Counted from the first letter of the stretch, positions 1 through 11,571 are shown. The stretch is 64,000 bases of DNA from Scolanthus callimorphus (GCA_033964015.1 CM066912.1:13117399-13181398), one strand, 5' to 3'. Translations and numbers: made by a program. Notes: generated by a model from the sequence alone, not told the origin.

Positions 1-107
1 TGGGGGGGGGGGGGCTTATTGATGTGCTCTTTTTTTAGTAAAAGCAGCTGATTTACAGGCTTAAAAAGACAGAAGAAGCAGCTTAAGATACCATGAGCAG
101 TTCCTAC

Positions 108-2240
108 TCAGTTGTGACTTTTTTCTTGCAGATAAGCACACAGACGTTGCAAGACCTTCTTTGAAGATGTTACCCTACGCTGGCCCTTGTTGCCTTTCTG
201 CTTGGCACTGAAAACACTGCTCAGACCATCAAAACCTCCTCGGTAGTAGATAAGCTGAATGTGCTGTAGGTTTAATCCTGATTCAGAAATTTTGGTAGCC
301 ATTGACTTTGATAGTGTTTTTTGTGTCACCAAGTTCTTGAAAGAGGGGAGATTAGCAGATATCCTGTCATGCTGTTCAGAGATTGGCAAACAAAGTCTAC
401 AGAGAAATTTGACAAGCATGGATTGAGTGCTGAGGACTGTGGTGAAGAAGAAGATTCCGTAGTGACTTTGCATCATCTAAGCCATTGTGGGCATTGTATG
501 TATAGTTGAGGCAATCTTTGACGAGTTCTTCTTGTTTGTAAGACTTGCGGCCTGGTAAAAGTTGTTTAAAGTAAGGAAGAGTGTCAATAAAACCGGCCAC
601 TATGCTTGTTAATCCTCATGTAAATTGCATCTTATCAAAGCCTTCACCAAGATTCTTGAGTCAAAAATTCTACCATCATGGGTCATGAGAACTACAGGCC
701 CATTAAGTGACCTCAAGAACTGAAGAAAACTGCTTCAGCGAATCTGAAAGAGACAGTGGATTTACAGGTAATCCTTTGTACAACAGCTCTCCTGCTATCA
801 CTGTCAATTTGTTGGCATTTGAGGCATGTGTGGATATGCCATGTGTGGGGACAGAGTACATGTCAAACACGTTATCATCTTTGCAGCACTGCACTGCTGA
901 TATCTGGCATATTTCTGCTTTGTCTAGAACTGCAAAAGAATAAACCGTATAATGTTATGGAAATTGGGACAATTTATTTATTTATCTAGTTATTTATTTA
1001 TAAAGTAAAGTGGATGACATTACCTAGATAAGATGTTTCAAGGTCAAAGACAACAAGTGTAGATTTCTTTATCTCTGATGAGCTGAGAGTACTGGTACTG
1101 GGGGATAACAAGCATATGGGATGGAAGTTAGATCTGCCTGATTTCGTACTTTCACGCTGTTTTCTCTTTCTATACTGCCTGTCTCTGTTCTGGTTAAACT
1201 TGAGAGTGATTGATCCAGGGGAGACGTTGTTGGCCTCATTGATCTTAAATCAGAAAATGTTTACTATTGTAGTATTTCTTCAATGAATAAAATGAGGTTC
1301 CAAAAAATAATGGCTTACAGCTAAAATTGTTGCATCGCAACCCACATTTTCAAAACATCGATTTGTTTTTTGCTTTGCTGTTCCGCCAGTCCAATCTTAT
1401 GAGCTAATCAGATTATTGCCCTGATTTTTCTGATTTTTTACAGGATACATATTTGCAAGGGTCCGGCGCCAGTGAAGAGAGGAAAATAGTTGTAATTTGA
1501 CAAACATTTGCTCGTTTGATACTCGTTTCATTTTAGATACGTACCCCAGAGTCCCAGCAGATTCAGTTGCCATCTCGACCTCAGTTGTTATGGCCTCGTT
1601 GCAGGTTTGTTTACAGACTATCCCTGCTCTTGCTTCCTCTTCGCGGTTTTTGTAGGCATTTTTCGTAAGTGGAGGAATATTAAGAGATGTCAAAATGACG
1701 TTCATGCCGGTCGCCCCCAAGCCAGCATTTACTGATCCTAAACATCAAAACAAAATGACAAAAAAAAACTGAACGCGAGCTCCTATAAATTGAACCTTGT
1801 AGTGTGTAGTGGTTGACGTCATGCGTGACTACAGACTGTGTTATTTCTAAGTGGCTTCCCGTGCATCTTCTAGTGGAAAATGCTACATACTAAAGTTAAA
1901 CTTCAAAGAAAAAAGCCTTACCTGTGGCAGCCTTTGTATTAATGTCCAAAATAGGACGTCCAGCATTTTTTTTCAAAGGATTACGATGGGTCTTGCTCGT
2001 TTTTACCGAGTTTATTTGTGAGCATTTCTCGCACTGAATGTAAAATGTCGAAGCGAGACCCTGGACTGTTTCTTCAACGATATTGGTCAAATTTAGGCCT
2101 TTTTTTACATTCGGTACACCCTTCCTTAAGCTGATCCAACAGCAAACCAGTTTCCACTATTCTTCTTCCTTCCCTCCAGTTTTTTTCCTCCTTGTTTTCT
2201 AATGCTACAGCTTCACCTATGGCGTTCTCCGCTTGAGACT
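108..2240 (-). pseudogene. Decayed Mutator-like transposase / DEDDh exonuclease fusion
   Basis: Read from high to low coordinates, an exon at about 2240-1922 encodes GRRIVETGLLLDQL, a CTEC pair, CEKC and GRPILDINTKAA, the pattern of the Mutator-like transposase domain of cnidarian repeat proteins. It stops near a splice donor and resumes at about 1736 (ATGMNVILTSLNIPPLTKNA), ending at a GTACGT donor near 1545. A later exon (about 1247-1026) ends in VVFDLETSYL, an exonuclease I motif (DxE). After a TTTTGCAG acceptor at 930-937 come the substrate loop (MYSVPTHGIS), LMTHDGRIFD, AGFIDTLPYF, and YNAHNGLDDAKSL with the DEDDh His-Asp pair. The C-terminal tail runs to 108. The middle of the transposase is missing, and there are frameshifts near 703 and stops near 620, so it cannot make a full protein. 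I infer one fused transposon gene; two adjacent remnants is the alternative. Confidence 0.55.
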
Positions 2241-3094
2241 CTTGACTATTTTGCTCGAGAGATTTTCAGGATCTTTGCGCACTCGTTTCTTGTACCTGCT
2301 ACAAAAGAACGACCCATTTCGTCTTCTTTTTCTGTTTTCCGCTCTCGAAGCATCATGAAAAATAGAGAAGCTACATTTCTGAAAAATTCCCCTGAAAATT
2401 GAATCAAAATAGATTTTCCCTACTAGTCACACTCCGTCACGCGGACAGTCGTCGTTGCAGTAGAAACGAAAATTTCGCGATTTCTTATGCTATCATTTCT
2501 TTTTATTTTTATAAATATATCTGTTGTGGGAATTTTTGTTATAAAGTTTCGTCCTTTAGGAAATTCCCGTAGGAAAAAAAAAAGGGAACGAACCCGCACA
2601 TTAGCGACTCCATATCAGCGCGTTAGTCAATTCGGCCACAAAGGCAATGTAAATTTGGCGAAATTTACTTCTAATACAAAAAATCATACAGGATGCGCGA
2701 GCATGGTGCGCAGTAGCATTAGCGGGTACCGTCCTTAATGCTTGAAAGACACAACTCGTTTATTGACAATGTGCTACGTTGGAGGAGAAATATCACAATA
2801 TTAATTTATGAATGATGAAATATACTTTATTTATAAGTGTCTTTGTAAACTCAATTGGGGCGCATGTATTTTGTTTCACAGATTTAGCAGCTGTCACCAG
2901 ACAAACCTGCAGTCAACTTAAAATTATTTCAAATTCTTACTCAGTCTAACAAGTGCATCACCACCTTGTCAACCACGACAATTGTCCAATTTGATACATT
3001 CACTCTTTTGGTGGTAATTAGGATTTTGGGAAAGCGGTACCCAACAATTAGCTTCCAAGACTATTTTATACTAGTTGATAAAATTGATTCATGT
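2241..3094. other. Spacer without recognisable gene
   Basis: Only short low-complexity reading frames are present. The part near 2241-2400 may hold a frameshifted 5' extension of the upstream transposase remnant (a basic stretch in the minus frame). A poly-A run lies at about 2573-2584. I see no repeat ends, RNA gene or convincing exon here. Confidence 0.4.
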
Positions 3095-3445
3095 TCAAGA
3101 AAAGTAATCGTCTAGAGATTGTGGTTCTACATCAACGAAGTCTGCTGTGGTGTTGTTGTAATGACAGGTCAGTGCATTTCTAAGAAGCGCACTTACAATG
3201 TAATGCCCACCAACTGGGCTTAAACCAAGTTTCAGATTCTTTTTAAAATCAAGAAATTTGAAGGACCCAATACATCTCAAAACACCCATTGAACAGAGGA
3301 GCGGACAACACTCGTTGCACTATTGAAGTCCTCCATTGCTGGCATCAGTGGTGGATCTCCGAAAGGCCTTTGCAGGTGGACCCGATGAGGGTAGGCTGGG
3401 TCTCCATAGATACATATAGCCTCACCAGTTGGATTGAAGGCATGT
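3095..3445 (-). pseudogene. PIF/Harbinger (HARBI1-like) transposase C-terminal fragment
   Basis: The minus strand encodes GEAICIYGDPAYPHRVHLQRP, then a stretch ending SSVQWVF. After a one-frame shift near 3290 it continues FKFLDFKKNLKLGLSPVGGHYIVSALLRNALTC and ends with the acidic tail before 3095. GDPAYP followed by a (V)EW(F/L)FG helix and FKFLDFKKNLK is the C-terminal half of DDE_Tnp_4 nucleases of the Harbinger group. The catalytic Glu expected in VEWxF is Gln here (VQWVF), and the frame is broken, so the fragment is inactive. A TTTTTAG acceptor-like site lies just upstream, which suggests it was one exon of a larger gene. No inverted repeats were found around it. Confidence 0.6.
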
Positions 3446-4610
3446 GTTTCTAAAAACCTCCAACTTTAAGCAAATCGGTATCCACTCGATTTAGTTTTAC
3501 TGAGGTGAGTAATTATTTTGTATTACAGTTTCAACCTGTTTAACTTATACATGTTTTACGCCAGAATTGGCAAATCTGCGTCTCCTTTTTAACTCGTGGG
3601 TTACTATGGTAACCCCGAGTTGTAGTGGGGACCCGATGTCACTCACTCCTACGTTAGCTCTCGAAACTCCATTGTTAGCTCGCTCGACATTAGCATAATT
3701 TATGTTGATTATTTTTTAATTTATGTGTTCATTTTTGCCCACCCCTGCCTCGATACATACGCTTATCCTTTCCCTCCCCTCTCGAGCTATCTGCGGGACT
3801 TCGCGTGTCTAAAACGCTTGGCATCTCTCTGTTACCTCTATACCTCCGCCAAATTATATATAGGTCAAATTGGCACTTAAACTTCTCCATGTGGGGTGCT
3901 ACCTATACTATTTTTGCCAAAAACTGGCTTGTTTCAATTCGGTACTTTTTAGTCATCTCAAAGCCTACACTGTGTAAGGACTTTGATCCGAGCAAACCCA
4001 GGTGTAGGGGGTTACAAAACGTGGGAAAATGAAAAGTACACTACCAATGGCGTCATTAGCGCATCCGCAAAACACTAATTGTTTTAAAACGCTACTTTTT
4101 AGCTATTTTAAAACCTACACTTAACGAGTAACTTCAACAAGCAAAGCCAAGTTACCGAATACAGGGTTATCAATGCAGGGGGTGTCTAACTCCCATTTCC
4201 CAGAAATCCCAGTCCCATGAACCCCTGTGCTGTGAATAGGCATCACTATCCCAGCCAATCAGATCGAACCTACCACGTTGACAGTTGTGGTCATGTGCAG
4301 AACTCGTGTCCTTGCTCTGTGTGCGTTTACGAATCTCAATTTGTACTGTACTCGCTCTGAGACAACTTACACATCTCATCGCTCGTAGAAAATTTGCCAT
4401 CTCTCCCGATCTTCTGGATTTTCCTGACCCTTTGACGATTGGGAACAGTTTTTTTGGTATCGTAATCACAAGAAAAAAAAGGCAATTCCCAACTTGGGGC
4501 AACAATGGGGAAATCCTGGGGATAACATGGGTTTTCAGGTTGGGAAGTATTCATTTCCTAAGTTTGTAAAAACGATAGCATTTCCCAGGCTCAGAAGAAA
4601 TAGGGAAATA

Positions 4611-4790
4611 CACAATTCCCAGGTTGCGATACCAGGGTTGGGTAATGTTGGACCCAAGCGATTTTATTCCTGGGGAGAGACTGCCCCTAGTTTTGTTATC
4701 CTGGGATGAGGCTGCCCCTAGATTTGTTATCCTGGGAAATACTCAATTCCCAGGTGATGATACCAGCGTTGGGTAACGTTGGACCCAAGC
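4611..4790. repeat. Two diverged copies of a CCCAGG-rich unit
   Basis: A ~50-bp unit containing AATTCCCAGGT, GATACCAG, GTTGGGTAA and GTTGGACCCAAGC occurs at 4611-4660 and again at 4743-4790. Between them a shorter motif (GCCCCTAGTTTTGTTATCCTGGG and a variant) is also doubled at about 4682-4736. Related CCCAACTTGGG text lies at 4488-4500 and again at 58,470-58,520, so this looks like a dispersed simple-repeat family. Confidence 0.6.
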
Positions 4791-4799
4791 ATATAAACA

Positions 4800-6300
4800 A
4801 TTGTGTTTCCTAATTATTGTGGTCCTAACAGGGCATGATCATTAAACTAACAGCACTCCTGATTAACTCTTTGCGGACGGTCCACACAAATTTAGGTGGA
4901 AAACCACCTATAGCTATAGAAAAATTGCAGGGCCTTCATTTTTTGGATGTCTATGATTGCTGTTTCAAACAATGTGATATCACTTTTTTCGAACAAACTA
5001 AGGCTTTGATCCATGAAATGGCACTTCAAAATCTGCAAATAGTGAAAAATGCTTTTTTTCTGACGATGCAAAAAGCACAAAACATCCAATATTCACAGCT
5101 AACTAATTTAATAAAAACAACCTCTAATGCAAATAAATATACATGCAACTAGAAGAGCAGTGTCTTTTCTCATTTTGAGTACCTTTGTGTCCTCCAACTC
5201 CTTAACAATGCTGAGTAGTAACCATAAATACCAGAGATATATGCAGCTCCACACAATTTCATCCATTTGGGACCGCATTGAATTATGGGTAACTGCCATT
5301 CACCAGCCATAGAGGTCCCTCCATCTCCACTTTTGGGATTTTTTATAAGTGCCGAGCCACCCAGACCTCCTGGCTTAATTTCAAGCTTTTTGCATGTTTT
5401 GTTGGCCACATCTTCCAAAAAATGCCATGGTAGGTTCATGGAATCCATCTATAGGCAAGCAGTCAGCTCACTTCAAGTTGTGGTCAAAAACTCACGAGTC
5501 CGCCATTTTGATCGGTTCTTTGACTTGAAATAAGCTGAAAACCCCTCGGTTCTTTGAGGCGCTCAACTCTAGGCCGTCATCAGGCTTAAGGATGCCCATC
5601 TGGCGCTTGCTATAGATGGCAAATGACTCCAAAATATCCAAAAATTCAAAACAAACCTTGTTTAAATCGAGCTCGCGTTCTCAGTAAAGAGTGTACTCGA
5701 TGTTTTGAAACAGCACTGCAAGCCATGCGCCCCTAGAACTGTAGATCAGCGGCTATTTCTATGGTAACCCCAAATATGGATTATTCAGAGCCCAAAATAA
5801 TTTAGAGACACAAAAAGGCTTAAAACAGAGAAAATTGGCCGTCAGCAAAGAGTTAAGTGGTTCTATTAATGAATATGATAAGCATTTAGACCTTTGTCCA
5901 AAATGGCCGCCAAAAATTCAAATCGATTTCTGTTAAAAATGAACACCAGCACTATAAAGACACATCATCATTTTAGAACTACACAATTTCGCTGCACTTA
6001 TCCAATATCTTCCGAGAAAAAGAAAATTAAAAATGTGAAAATGTACATTTCATGCTTCATACCCCCAGTCATACAAATCTCTGTAAAAGTTTCAATTTTC
6101 ATACTCTGCTTTCTCAGCCAACATGACATTTGGCATAACGAAAATTTAAAGGATTACTAATGTGATGATGATCTTTCTAGTGCCAGTATTTGATTTCCAG
6201 TCAGTTTAATTTTAAGACATGTGAATTTGTGGTGGCCATTTTGGAAAAAGGTCTGTTTATTAAATCAAAATTTTGGCAAACTCCATAATTATAACATGAT
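4800..6300. other. Spacer without identified gene
   Basis: Short open frames occur on both strands (for example 4835-5152 plus and 5170-5448 minus), but none shows a domain I recognise, a plausible splice pattern or a biased composition. The sequence is AT-rich with scattered ATG-rich stretches. I list it as non-coding or decayed repeat. Confidence 0.3.
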
Positions 6301-6302
6301 TT

Positions 6303-6478
6303 CCGAAACTCAAATATGTGTTGTTGTGCCGATTCCATGCTGTCACTCAAACTGTCTGTGTTCTGTCAAACAGAAAGCTAGGCGACTGTTCTAGGCGGAA
6401 CAGGGCAACACATTGATTGACTGATGGTTTGAGTGACAGTGTAGAACCGCTATAAGAAAACACATATTCTAGTTTTGG
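6303..6478. mobile_element. Foldback MITE-like inverted repeat
   Basis: The left arm at 6303-6352 and the right arm at 6427-6478 are reverse complements with scattered mismatches. The best part is TGTCACTCAAAC against GTTTGAGTGACA. The outer parts (CAAATATGTG / CACATATTC) also pair. The spacer is about 74 bp and has no reading frame. No clear target duplication was found. Confidence 0.55.
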
Positions 6479-7977
6479 ATCATTGCGATACTATGTACTT
6501 TCGGCAGTATAAGAACTCAACCTGGACACTCTCACAACTTTCTATAGGGTACGTGCAGGTGCTGGATGGTGTTTTTGTCAGGAAAAAAATTCAGTCATAC
6601 CTGTCACCTAGGGTGATATAAGACCCAATACTCGCACCAGCGACTTCAAACTCCAGCAAAACATCATCCAGTGCCAACAATAGTAGGCTAACCTTGACTA
6701 GAGGCAACCTTTACTAGAGGTTGTTTTTTTATTCAAAATTTCATTTTTTTTTTAAGTAATGACAAGGTACTCTTTTATTGTCCTCAGGGTAGAAGAATAG
6801 GTCAAAACTACAACAATTGCACTTTAACGTTACTGTGAGCAACATACATATATGAATAATCTGGCAAGGAAATTAGAAGAAATATCCTCCCAACCTTATT
6901 TCAGAGGAATTTCAGAGCTATACCTGAACTGTTTAATCATCCATCCTCCATTAATCTAACCAAAAACTCAATCCGTTTCAGATTTTTTTCTGCCATGATC
7001 TATACTGATCAAATACAGTTTTAAAATCCTTGCACTTTCACTTTTTCTTTGTAGCTGATTTGCAGATCGCATCATTTCTCTTGATATTCTTCAATTCGGT
7101 ACCCTCATTAAGTTTCACTTTTCAAGATTTATCAACTTCACCTTAACCTTAACTAGGGGTTTTTTGTTTAATGTTTTTTGCAAGTGACATTTTCCCTCCT
7201 AATTTTTTCAATTGGTCGAGAAGATACTCTCGTGAGATCTCATCAGGTTTACGGAGGCCAGAATACACCAGCACTACAACCTCAGCACTTTTATCTGTTA
7301 GCATTGATGTTGTAATCTCTGATTTAGGGGGAAAGGGGGAGAGGATATTACGTTCTTTTTTTCGAGACAAGAATATCATCCTCCCATCCTTCGAGGGGAA
7401 TTTGTGAACTACCTGTACTGTTGTTGTCCTGGTCATCTCTATCATCCTCCTCACTAGTGTCGTCAATGATCTCTGTGTCACCTCCTTCATCATGAGAGCT
7501 GCTTGGTGGAGAATACCTCACCTCTTTAGATGATCAAGCAGAAGATGGCTTATTCCCCTCTATTTCATGGCTGGGTTTTGCTTTTTTTTCTCTTATCAGG
7601 CTAAAAAGCAAAGAAACAGTGTAAGCTAATGCACACTGAGAGGGGAGGAGCTGTTGGGGAAAAGGTGTGACAGTACCCCTGTCTGGCTCCTAAACGGGTG
7701 ACGGGTGGCTAAAAAAAAGTCCCTTTTCAATCTCATGCTTCATCCACGTAGGCCTTCGTTTACTAGCTAGACAGGTTATGGTACTTGACTAAACAAAACA
7801 ACCAAGTGAGCAAGAACGGCAACACCACGTTGCATCTCACGGAGCTATTAAAATTTTTACTGGAAAGTACATGTAGGCTCAGAACTATGTGACGATTGAT
7901 CAACAAAAGTTGGGCAACCCTTGTCATAATCAGTGCCATCCCTTTTGCGTGAGCGAGCTCGCTCCCAGAAAGTGGCT
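6479..7977. other. Spacer with one unassigned reading frame
   Basis: Mostly AT-rich non-coding sequence. A 114-residue minus-strand frame at 7149-7493 ends in a charged Lys-rich tail (REYLLDQLKKLGGKMSLAKN) that reads like real protein but matches nothing I recognise. It could be a small exon or a decayed repeat exon. Confidence 0.25.
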
Positions 7978-8425
7978 TTAATATGCTCTTTACAGCGCGA
8001 GAAGCCCAAGTATGGCCACCCGGTAATTAATTCGCATACTTTCGCGTTAGCCAATCACCGGCGGGGGTTATTACAAGTGAGCATGGCTCAAACCGCAAAA
8101 CTGCTCGAGTCACGATGAGTGTTCAAGTCATGAAATACAGCGAAACTTCCTTGGTTTTTTATTTGCTGTATTTGCTCTGAACGAATAAAAGTTATCCAAG
8201 CTGAAATCAAATATAAAATTTCCGTTTTCTTGCGGGTCAAGTACTAGTAAGACAAAGTAAACAGGTAGGTGTAGTCGGAAATCAAAGCGCGTGAGAAAAG
8301 CCGTCGACTGAGTTTGTCTCTCCGCTAGTCGGAGGTCAAATTATTCGCCCGCATTTTCCATTTATGCTTGGCACTGAACCTGCATCGATAACAATTTATA
8401 TAATTTAGAAATGATTGAGAAATTT
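7978..8425 (+). repeat. Dispersed repeat, copy 1
   Basis: Segments such as TTTACAGCGCGAGAAGCCCA, GTCGACTGAGTTTGTCTCTC and GGAAAATG/CATTTTCC neighbours reappear in reverse complement and in reverse order at 28,629-29,022. Both copies are followed on the same side by a GGAGCTCC motif. Divergence is moderate with small indels. It has no coding capacity, so it is probably a non-autonomous element. Confidence 0.7.
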
Positions 8426-8630
8426 CCTTTTCGAAAAACATATTGACCATTTTCCGAAAGAGAATAGTTTCTTGTTCGCGAATAATTTGACATCTGATAG
8501 ACAACTCAGTAGGCGGGTTCTTGCAAGTTTAGATCGCAATGTGAGTTTATTTATCATCCAAGGTTCTGAAAAGTAAATTGCTATTTGAACATTATAATTC
8601 GTAAGATTCTAAGTTCATTTCTAAATTATA

Positions 8631-8671
8631 GCGGAGCTCCTTTGCGGCCGAAGGCCGCAGAGCGGAGCACC
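8631..8671. repeat. GC-rich hairpin
   Basis: The flanks GCGGAGCTCC and GCGGAGCACC surround a perfect inner palindrome TGCGGCCGAAGGCCGCA at 8643-8659. It stands out against AT-rich surroundings and looks like the end of the dispersed repeat next to it. Confidence 0.55.
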
Positions 8672-8927
8672 ATATCTAAGAAAAAAGCGTCAAAAAAGAA
8701 ATCCAAATGGTGCGGTACGCGTCCAAAATGATCGCAAATAGAGCGCATGAAGCGAATGTAAGAAATCCACAGGGTACCCAAAACCTCACATGCGGCAACT
8801 ATCGCAAAGGGATCGAAGTGATTTTTGAACGTCGAAGGTCATCCAAGGTCATTTCCGCACCGGACAGTGAAGCCTGCACCTTTCGCAGCCACTTTGATGC
8901 ATCTAGTCTCCTTCGCAGTCGTGGTGC

Positions 8928-9060
8928 TCATGACGTCACAACATGGCGGCGAGCCAGTGACGGGGGGTCGGGGGGAGGGATGGGTGGCGCGCGATTATGA
9001 CGCCACAGCATGGCGGTATTGGAGTGAGGGGGGAGGGGTGGGTGGTCAGGGGGGGGGGGG
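8928..9060. repeat. Diverged direct duplication with G tracts
   Basis: A ~55-bp unit starting ATGACG(T/C)CACA and containing ATGGCGG and GGGGGGAGGG(A)TGGGTGG occurs at 8928-8987 and 8995-9045, followed by a run of 11 or more G. The reading frames across it are low complexity. Confidence 0.5.
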
Positions 9061-10457
9061 GTGCTGCTCACGTGACAGACTACAGGAAACCCAAATATGG
9101 TCTTATGCAATTCTGCAAATTATCTTGATTGAAATGCCGAACGAAATGCATTCTGTACGCGTCTGGAGAACTGTTCTTCGCAAATGATAATATGTTTCCA
9201 ACAAGCCAGGACTACTAGTGTCTGAAGAGATCATGAGAGTGTCGTCCTAATCGTCTAGAAGTCCGGGAGAAGTCCAAGATTTTTATAGCGCCGAGTAGAA
9301 TTGGCAATTGCTGTTCTTTGCGAAGTCATGTCCCCCCGGGCATTCTCCATTTCTTTCACTAACGCTTGGGCGTTTTACTAATAACTGGCAGTAACTGAAC
9401 TTTTTTGAAGAGCAAAATTAACTTGGTGAAGCTCATTTCCACTTTGGCAGAAGCGAGTGACGTGACGGTTTTATTTGGATAAATATTATTAGCACACAAG
9501 TCACAGAAAGTCGGGTCTAAAGATGGCGGCCGAGTAATTCGTGGTTGGTTCAAAATTCCTGGATAAAGGACAGCAGTTTTTAAAGGAAGATGGCAGGACA
9601 TTCACAGTTCCAAACAGGATTACACTCAGGTTGTTTCTACACGGGGAGAAAACCTACTCGGAATGAAGGTAGGAACTAAAAGTTTGCTGTTAGTTTACAT
9701 CAAGCATTGACCTTTGAATCTGACGCCGGCGTGACAGTGATACTCGAATTTCTTTTAGCGTCAGAATACAATAAGCATTTGACTTAATATTAATTCCTTT
9801 AACTGTCTAATACCGAAGGCTAACTAATGAGACGTGTGTGTTGAAAAAAACATTTTAGCTTTCTGCACGCTCTGTGGCATTTCTCTAAAAAATGTTTTTA
9901 GTGTTTGTTGTCCACGGCAGAATGTATGAATTGGCACATTTTAAGTTTAAAAACTTAATTAAGTTAATTTACTAGAGTGAATACATAAAACCTTTTGATA
10001 TGCTAGTAACCTTTAGTAAAAAGGTACCAGTAAGAACAATGAAAAAAAAAAACAATACAATGTGTTTAGTCTCACACTTTTTTCTTGGTGATAACCCGTG
10101 TGTTTATGTTTGCATTTCCATACCTGCCAACCCTGAAAACTCCAAAACCAAAATTTTGTATGAGAAAAGCGCAAGAAATTTACCCGGGAGTTATTCCAGT
10201 AAATATTTGGAAAGTTTTCATTTTTTCCTTGGAGACTGAGGGTGAAAACTGGGAGTCTCTTGGTAAAATGGGAGAGTTGGTAAGGTATGCATTCCACTGT
10301 TCAAAACATTTGTCATTGCACTGTGTAATTACAACTGTTGGTTTAGACTGTTTGGTTTAGACAAAGCTTTTCATGACTATTTATGCAAATTGGAAATGCT
10401 AAATGGTATAATTTTCATTGAGACGATGCAACACAAAATTATGTAGCACCCTTATTA
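9061..10457. other. Spacer flanking the Polinton
   Basis: No confident gene. A minus-strand frame at 9359-9601 contains two CxxC-like cysteines (FCDLCANN) and could be a short exon, but there is no supporting context. The 10,000-10,400 part is AT-rich with only accidental frames. Confidence 0.3.
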
Positions 10458-10462
10458 GTGAT

Positions 10463-10735
10463 AGTAGTAGTAAAAGGCCGATTCTGGCGCAATGAAAATG
10501 GTTTAAAGATATAGATTTTATTATACTAAACATGTCAGAATTTGCACTTTTTGAACAAGCTCGTAGTTTCAATTCTATTGAGAATTGAAAAAAATGGTTT
10601 AAAGATATAGATTTTTCAATTAAATGGACAAACAAACAGTGAAAGAGCTGAAAGCCCTCGCCAAAGAGCGACACATTAAAGGCTATTCTCAAATGCGTAA
10701 AGCCGAACTCATCGAAGCTTTAGACAAAACGCCAC
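10463..10735 (+). repeat. Polinton left terminal inverted repeat (273 bp)
   Basis: It matches the reverse complement of 25985-26258 almost perfectly. The clearest difference is one base in a T run (TTTTT against AAAAAA on the other side). It includes two copies of GGTTTAAAGATATAGATTTT (near 10500 and 10597) and the first 37 or so codons of the gene starting at 10624. Confidence 0.92.
10598..10606 (+). promoter_or_regulatory. TTTAAAGAT promoter-like box in the left TIR
   Basis: TTTAAAGAT lies 18 bp before the ATG at 10624. The same box, in reverse orientation, precedes most minus-strand genes: ATCTTTAAA at 14022, 15607, 16055, 16307 and 16770. Variants lie at 13351, 17336 and 19224. Distance to the start codon is about 20-40 bp. 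Its role as a core promoter is inferred from position and conservation only. Confidence 0.55.
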
Positions 10736-11076
10736 AAAATCCAGTTTCTAACACACCTTCGGACGTAACTCTCAAGAATGATTACAAATGTCTGCACGGA
10801 AAAGTTAAATATTCTTGTAGAGATTGTCATGGGTCACAGATTTGCCCTCACGACCGCCGCAAGTCACGTTGTAAGGAATGTAATGGCGGTAGTATTTGCG
10901 AACATAAACGAGTGAGATATATCTGCAAAGACTGCAACGGGAAAGGAATATGTATTCATGGAATCCAGAAATTCTTTTGTAAGTTATGCGGAGGGTCTCA
11001 AGTTTGTAAACACAACAGACGAAAGTCTCAGTGTAAAGCGTGTCACACAACACAACAACAGCCCACCGAGTGCTGA
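10624..11076 (+). CDS. TIR-encoded SAP-like domain plus Cys/His repeat protein
   Basis: This 150-residue protein starts inside the left TIR. Residues 1-37 (KQTVKELKALAKERHIKGYS, then KAELIEAL) form a SAP/Rho-N-like helix-extended-helix motif, a fold that often binds nucleic acid. Residues 56-139 are five tandem units of about 18 residues with the pattern CxH-x6-CxxC-xG, likely zinc-binding knuckles (units start at C56, C74, C92, C110 and C128). The first 37 residues are the same as those of the DNA polymerase at the other end, because both genes start in the repeats. A TTTAAAGAT box precedes the start. The gene is intact. The function is unknown; DNA or RNA binding is a guess from the motifs. 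Confidence 0.75.
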   Translation: MDKQTVKELKALAKERHIKGYSQMRKAELIEALDKTPQNPVSNTPSDVTLKNDYKCLHGKVKYSCRDCHGSQICPHDRRKSRCKECNGGSICEHKRVRYICKDCNGKGICIHGIQKFFCKLCGGSQVCKHNRRKSQCKACHTTQQQPTEC

Positions 11077-11148
11077 CAGAATGTCTGAAGATGAGCTAGA
11101 AATTTAAAAGCACACAAGAACAAACTTTGGTGGAAATTTCAGTTGTGA

Positions 11149-11175
11149 TTTCATAACATTAACCGTGTTATGAAA
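11149..11175. promoter_or_regulatory. Palindrome TTTCATAACA-N7-TGTTATGAAA, copy 1
   Basis: The 10-bp arms are perfect and the spacer is TTAACCG. A second copy lies at 11594-11618, so the pair brackets the gene at 11196-11525. The conserved spacer tail AACCG argues for a bound site rather than a chance hairpin. Confidence 0.5.
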
Positions 11176-11195
11176 ACCATTAAGTTCATCTATTT

Positions 11196-11525
11196 TTACA
11201 CATCAATCCACATTATCTCGTAGTCCCAATAATTCTGGCTGGGATTTGAGGTTTTCGGTTTCAGGCCGAGCGGTTTAACAAAGGCGATTCTACCTTGCCA
11301 ACTGTAATCTTTGAGTTCGATACAAAGACGAGCAGGAAGCCATGTTTTAAATGCATTTCCCTCTTTGTCTTTCAAGTCAGCAACTAATTGCTCTCCAAAT
11401 TTCGTCTCAAGCTTGTCTGTGCTCTCGACGCGGTAAATGATACCCTCAGGCACATCTTTCCACTTTGAAATTGTCTGGTGTTGACTCTTACTTTTGTTGA
11501 ATTGTTCTGCTGTTGGGAACTCCAT
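11196..11525 (-). CDS. Small Polinton protein, possibly OB-fold
   Basis: This 109-residue intact frame has alternating beta-like stretches (GIIYRVESTDKLETKFGEQL, AFKTWLPARLCIEL, WQGRIAFVKPLGLKP) and ends in an aromatic-acidic tail (YWDYEIMWIDV). The layout recalls small single-strand DNA-binding or OB-fold proteins, but I do not recognise the family, so this is only a guess. Upstream on its own strand there is CTTAAGGAGATA, a weak form of the TTTAAAGAT box. Two palindromes flank the gene. It sits between the Cys-repeat gene and the structural gene block. Confidence 0.55.
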   Translation of the reverse strand: MEFPTAEQFNKSKSQHQTISKWKDVPEGIIYRVESTDKLETKFGEQLVADLKDKEGNAFKTWLPARLCIELKDYSWQGRIAFVKPLGLKPKTSNPSQNYWDYEIMWIDV

Positions 11526-11571
11526 TTTTAGTATTGAATATGTATCTCCTTAAGTCATTTTCAAAATTAAC

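Noticed and set aside
1..14. Poly-G run at the window start
   Set aside because: Simple homopolymer; similar runs occur near 9050, 26791 and 53263 and carry no further structure.
4170..4569. Overlapping frames of 94-111 residues on both strands
   Set aside because: They fall in CCCAGG-type repeat sequence and show no protein-like pattern.
8928..9110. Pro-rich minus-strand frame
   Set aside because: Translation of G tracts; composition artefact.
10805..11053. Minus-strand frame opposite the Cys-repeat gene
   Set aside because: Antisense shadow of a repetitive coding region.
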